Positions 60,587-64,000 of a DNA stretch of 64,000 bases are shown in pieces. Under the pieces are notes generated by a model that saw only the letters and a program-made list of their open reading frames with translations, searched no databases and had not been told where the DNA came from. Where the stretch lies: NCBI GenBank assembly GCA_037189645.1, contig JBBCIY010000007.1, positions 62,001 through 126,000 of the forward strand, written 5' to 3'. The stretch comes from Taishania sp037189645 (GTDB lineage: Bacteria; Bacteroidota; Bacteroidia; Flavobacteriales_D; Crocinitomicaceae). Positions within the stretch are counted from its first letter, which is position 1. Every line of letters starts with the position of its first letter. Position numbers and translations under genes: made by a program.

Positions 60587-60603
60587 TTGTTAGTTAATGC
60601 TGT

Positions 60604-60611
60604 CAAATATA
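60604..60611 (-). promoter_or_regulatory. TAnnTTTG -7 box of the dlt-like operon
   Basis: TATATTTG on the minus strand, a full consensus match 17 bases before the carrier protein ATG. No clear -33 element is seen at a normal distance. Confidence 0.5.
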
Positions 60612-60779
60612 GCTTTTTTTTAGATAGAGGTAACTGATTTTCAGAAAATAGCTGGTGCAATGGATAACTACAGGGCAATTATCAGCTGCCTGAATAATCC
60701 TGGGGGCTCTGTTCATGTAATTGATGAATAATAGGTGTGCATTCGTGGCAAAAAGCTATCTTTACACAAAATTCAAAGG

Positions 60780-61010
60780 ATGAAAACATACAATAAAATA
60801 ATGCTCGGCTTATGGCTTGGGATTGCTGTCATCATAACGGGATTCGTTACATTCAAATGTTTTACGGAAGGTTTCAACCGCTGGGGATTCATGTATGTTT
60901 TTGCGATCCTGGCACTGTTGATGTACCTGATGAAAAGATTCATGATCAAACGCTATGAAAAGCACATGAAATACCTTGAAGAGCAGGAAAAATCCCGTAA
61001 AAACCAATAA
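60780..61010 (+). CDS. Small conserved membrane protein, two helices
   Basis: A 76-residue protein with two hydrophobic segments (IMLGLWLGIAVIITGFVTF and GFMYVFAILALLMYLM) and a very basic, charged tail (RFMIKRYEKHMKYLEEQEKSRKNQ) likely in the cytoplasm. The frame is open to 60735, but the Met at 60780 fits the protein and lies after a TATCTTTA near-consensus box. No known function. It is divergent from the dlt-like operon and 30 bases before the DUF5686 gene, with which it is probably cotranscribed. Confidence 0.7.
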   Translation: MKTYNKIMLGLWLGIAVIITGFVTFKCFTEGFNRWGFMYVFAILALLMYLMKRFMIKRYEKHMKYLEEQEKSRKNQ

Positions 61011-61040
61011 TACATTCCGAAACATCTACGTGTTTTCGCT

Positions 61041-63539
61041 ATGTTGAAACGAACAATCCTGATCGTTGTTTCACTACTGTTCATGACAGCAGGTGTTTCG
61101 GCACAACGGAAGCTCAGCGGCATCGTTACCGATGAAACCAATACTCCGATTCCTTCCGCGAAAATCTATGTAAAGAACGACCCCGCAATGCGTACCATCT
61201 GCAATGATATGGGGTACTATGAAATGTTCCTGCTTCCCGGAGAATATTTCCTGATCGTTCAGGCAGTCGGGTACGAGGACAGGGAGATCTACATCGGGAT
61301 GGCAGACAGTGAGCAAAAACGTGATGTTTTCCTGCTGCCTTATAAATTAAAAGAGATGGATGAGATCGAAGTGGTCGCCAGGAAAACCAATCCCGGGCGG
61401 GACATCATCCTCAGAGTGGTCGAAAAAAGAGACACAATCAATCCCTGGAAGCACCCGCATTCCTGTGAGGTTTACATCAAATCCGTAGAGCGGATCGACA
61501 AGCAGGTGAAGAACGAAAAAGACCAAAAAAAGAAAGGACAGGGAGAAACCATTGCTCCCCAGGACATCGAAGACCCGTTTGCTGAGAAACGGAAAGCAGA
61601 CCAGGAATTTGCAAACAGCATGAATTTCCTGGAGATCCAGCTTACACGTCATTTCGAGCCTCAGAACAAAGTGAAAGAGACCAGGAATGCGTATGACCTG
61701 CGCGGGAAAGCGTCCAATATGTATTACACGACCACGGTTAAATCCAATTTCAATTTCTTCCAGAACCTGCTCCACCTGGACGATCTGCACCAAACTCCCG
61801 TCAGCTCACCGATTTCCGTTCCGGGGATCCTCAGCTACAAATACCGGCTGGTCGAGCAGTACGAAGAAAACGGGAAAAAGATCCACAAGATCAAAATCAC
61901 TCCCAGGAATACGGCAACCACAACTTTAGACGGATACATCTGGGTTGTCGACTCCACCTGGCTGATCCAGAAGCTGGAGTTCACGATGAATAAAGGAAAC
62001 CTCATCATTTACGATTACTTCACCATTACCCAGGAATTCGATCACCCGGGAGATACATTATGCGTTTTGACAAACCAGGAATTAAAGTACGGAGTAACCT
62101 ACAACAAGCAATCCACCCACCTGGAGAATCATGCTGCATTCTACGATTACAATTTTGATGTGGCGTTTGAAAAAAAACATTTCAGGAACGAGCTTTCCGT
62201 CACAGAGCAAGAAGCGTATGAACGTGACAGCTCTTACTGGTCCGGTAAGCGGAAATCGGAATTAAGCATCGACGAGCTCCGGTACATCATCGTACAAGAC
62301 AGCATCCGCGATTACCAGAACCGGGCGGAATACCTGGATTCCCTGGACAAAGAATTCAACCGCATCACGGTCTGGAAAGTGCTCTGGTACGGAATCGACC
62401 ACCGGAACCGTGAAAAGAAAACGCAATGGACGCTCAGCTCCCTGGCGTCAATGGCACGGCCGATCTACATCGCAGGTCCCCGTGTCGCTCCCAACTTCTT
62501 CTTTTTTAAAAAATGGAAGGACGAACGGACCCTGGATTCCTATACGGAATTATCGATGGGATTTCTCAATGCCGACCTGAAAGGAAATTCATGGTGGCGC
62601 TACCGCTACGACCCGTTTCATTTTGGAACCGTCGCTGCCGAATTTGAACATGATTTCGGGACGGTCACCTGGAATGACGCGATAACCGAAGTCTACAAGC
62701 GGGAAAATTTCTTTGAAAAAACCGGTCTCAACCTCATCCACGAATACGAGCTGTTCAATGGTTTTTACCTGAACACTTCATTTTCATTCGCTGAACGGAG
62801 AAGCATCCGGCATTACAAATTCCTGAACCAGATGGACAGCATCCTGCCCAATAATGAGGCGAAGCTGTTCCAACCGTACCAGGCGTCCATCGGAACAATA
62901 CGTGTCTCTTATACCCCGGCACAGAAATACATGCGGGAACCGTACAGAAAGGTGTTGCTCGGCTCCAAGTGGCCTACCTTCTACGCTTATTATGAAAGAG
63001 GGATCCCCACACTATTCGGGAGCGATGTCAACCATGAATACGTACGGGCAGGCGCTGAGCAGACATTCAAGCTGGGATTGCTGGGAACGACAAGCTATCA
63101 CGTTCATTCGGGAAAATTCCTGAGCTCCAAGGCACTCTATGACGCTGATTACAAGTATTTCCGGCGAAGCGACCCGATCTGGTTCTCCAACCCGCTGAAC
63201 TCATTCCAGGGGCTGGATACCAGCCTTCCTACCAAAAAGCTGTATCTGGCGGGACACCTCATCCATCACGACAACGGAGCGATCCTGAATAAAATCCCGT
63301 TCATGAAAAAAACACGGATCGGCCTGGTAGGCGGTGCGGGGATGCTGATCGTTCCCGAGCATAACTGGCAACATTACGAAGTCCTGGTTGGTTTGGAACG
63401 GATCTTCAAAATGTCGAAAAGAAGGTTGCGGCTGGGGATTTACTGCGCATTTTCCGATGGAAATCATTCAAAAGCACGGGTTGACTGGAAGATTTCTTTC
63501 GCCTTCCTGGACAACCGGAGCCTGAAATGGAATTTTTAG
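61041..63539 (+). CDS. DUF5686 / carboxypeptidase-regulatory-like outer-membrane protein
   Basis: An 832-residue exported protein. Signal peptide TILIVVSLLFMTAGVSAQ, then a CarboxypepD_reg-like domain (residues 22-105: KLSGIVTDETNTPIPSAKIYVK, GEYFLIVQAVGYEDREI) and a long DUF5686 region (about 110-832) that ends in barrel-like strands (RLRLGIYCAFSDGN, VDWKISFAFLDNRSLKWNF). The terminal Phe is typical for outer-membrane proteins. The general type resembles TonB-dependent-like receptors without a plug, but the function of DUF5686 is not known. It is 30 bases downstream of the small membrane protein. Confidence 0.85.
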   Translation: MLKRTILIVVSLLFMTAGVSAQRKLSGIVTDETNTPIPSAKIYVKNDPAMRTICNDMGYYEMFLLPGEYFLIVQAVGYEDREIYIGMADSEQKRDVFLLPYKLKEMDEIEVVARKTNPGRDIILRVVEKRDTINPWKHPHSCEVYIKSVERIDKQVKNEKDQKKKGQGETIAPQDIEDPFAEKRKADQEFANSMNFLEIQLTRHFEPQNKVKETRNAYDLRGKASNMYYTTTVKSNFNFFQNLLHLDDLHQTPVSSPISVPGILSYKYRLVEQYEENGKKIHKIKITPRNTATTTLDGYIWVVDSTWLIQKLEFTMNKGNLIIYDYFTITQEFDHPGDTLCVLTNQELKYGVTYNKQSTHLENHAAFYDYNFDVAFEKKHFRNELSVTEQEAYERDSSYWSGKRKSELSIDELRYIIVQDSIRDYQNRAEYLDSLDKEFNRITVWKVLWYGIDHRNREKKTQWTLSSLASMARPIYIAGPRVAPNFFFFKKWKDERTLDSYTELSMGFLNADLKGNSWWRYRYDPFHFGTVAAEFEHDFGTVTWNDAITEVYKRENFFEKTGLNLIHEYELFNGFYLNTSFSFAERRSIRHYKFLNQMDSILPNNEAKLFQPYQASIGTIRVSYTPAQKYMREPYRKVLLGSKWPTFYAYYERGIPTLFGSDVNHEYVRAGAEQTFKLGLLGTTSYHVHSGKFLSSKALYDADYKYFRRSDPIWFSNPLNSFQGLDTSLPTKKLYLAGHLIHHDNGAILNKIPFMKKTRIGLVGGAGMLIVPEHNWQHYEVLVGLERIFKMSKRRLRLGIYCAFSDGNHSKARVDWKISFAFLDNRSLKWNF

Positions 63540-63637
63540 GTGAAAAGTGAAGAATACGGAACATTTTTTCACGAACAAATTGATCTAAGCGCTAACGTCT
63601 TTTACCTGGCTTCTAAAAAAAACCATATTTTTGCACT

Positions 63638-64000
63638 GTGAAGAGAGAACAAGCCATCCATGCATTTTCCCAGCTGGGAACGATCATGAAAGAACTCGGG
63701 AACGGGAACGAATTTCCGGGAACGAGCAGTGGAATCACAGAACACGAATACCTGGAACTGCAACGTACAGTGAACCGCCAGGTCCAGCTCAACGGGTGGT
63801 TTACCAGAGAAGCTGTCCAGCAGTCACTTTCCGCTCTTGGAAAATGGCTGGAAAAAGACCGTCTTTCCGGATGGCTCAGCAATTACAGCTATGCTGAACA
63901 TCCGAAAAAGGTAGGCATCATTATGGCGGGGAACATTCCCCTGGTCGGTTTTCATGACCTGCTGTGCGTAGTAATGTCAGGAAATACCGCCGTCTGTAAA
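63638..64000 (+). CDS. Acyl-CoA reductase (LuxC-like), N-terminal part (cut by window edge)
   Basis: The first 121 residues of a protein that continues past the window end. The start is a GTG at 63638, since an in-frame stop lies 24 bases upstream. VGIIMAGNIPLVGFHDLLCVVMSGNTAVCK near residues 92-121 is the cofactor-binding Rossmann region typical of LuxC/acyl-CoA reductases (PF05893), which reduce acyl-CoA to aldehyde with NADPH. The catalytic Cys region is not in the window. Whether a ferredoxin gene follows, as in some relatives, cannot be seen. Confidence 0.8.
   Translation, partial: MKREQAIHAFSQLGTIMKELGNGNEFPGTSSGITEHEYLELQRTVNRQVQLNGWFTREAVQQSLSALGKWLEKDRLSGWLSNYSYAEHPKKVGIIMAGNIPLVGFHDLLCVVMSGNTAVCK

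Overview
The window comes from a chromosome of a Gram-negative Bacteroidota, most likely of the Flavobacteriales order. The evidence is two type IX secretion (T9SS) type B cargo proteins, a PorP/SprF protein with an OmpA/TPR partner, a TamL-type outer-membrane lipoprotein, a SiaB-family protein, a DUF5686 protein, and recurrent TAnnTTTG promoter boxes, the Bacteroidota housekeeping -7 element. The family cannot be fixed from sequence alone; a Crocinitomicaceae-like lineage is a guess. There is no sign of a prophage, insertion sequence, plasmid gene or CRISPR array. The coding is dense, on both strands, and no gene-free stretch exceeds 300 bases.

Layout. 1-5.5 kb: the end of a metallo-beta-lactamase-fold hydrolase, a GT4 glycosyltransferase, tamL divergent from a TrmH-family RNA methyltransferase, and an orphan SiaB-like protein. 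5.5-9.8 kb: a large secreted adhesin-like protein with eight 78-residue SprB-type repeats and a gliding/T9SS C-terminal domain. 9.9-17 kb: a YkgJ-type cysteine cluster protein, a flavoprotein oxidoreductase without the redox disulfide, a GT2 glycosyltransferase coupled to two tandem paralogous polytopic membrane proteins, and an aldehyde dehydrogenase. 17-25.6 kb: a T9SS cassette made of an 1801-residue cargo protein with five exact 276-bp repeats, PorP/SprF and an OmpA protein. 25.7-36.6 kb: fabD, asparaginase, a large SF1 helicase, a dicarboxylate symporter, an ACT-domain protein, marC-purN, a desaturase, and YjbR and S4 proteins. 36.7-44 kb: tatA, gatA, an MltD-like transglycosylase, GT2 and GT9 glycosyltransferases, a lipoprotein and a 3-hydroxybutyryl-CoA dehydrogenase. 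44-54.7 kb, mostly minus strand: SRPBCC and lipoprotein genes, an RluA-type pseudouridine synthase, an M61 peptidase, YceI, a DUF481 barrel, a GYF_2 protein, tRNA-Gln, pnp and rpsO. 54.8-64 kb: two FKBP isomerases, a complete dlt-like operon, a small membrane protein, a DUF5686 protein and the start of a LuxC-like acyl-CoA reductase.

The most interesting system is the minus-strand operon at 56350-60586: acyl carrier protein, DltD, a 51-residue microprotein, MBOAT acyltransferase (DltB) and AMP-forming ligase (DltA). The microprotein at 59039-59194 has one membrane segment and ends in FIYQQF, which resembles the C-terminal hexapeptide of Gram-positive DltX. This looks like a full D-alanylation (or other acyl-transfer) machine in a bacterium that should have no teichoic acid, so the acceptor, and possibly the acyl group, is unknown.

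Envelope biogenesis is the common thread: T9SS cargo and partners, TamL, glycosyltransferases, acyl transfer, lipoproteins and a murein transglycosylase. It is interleaved with ordinary housekeeping genes.
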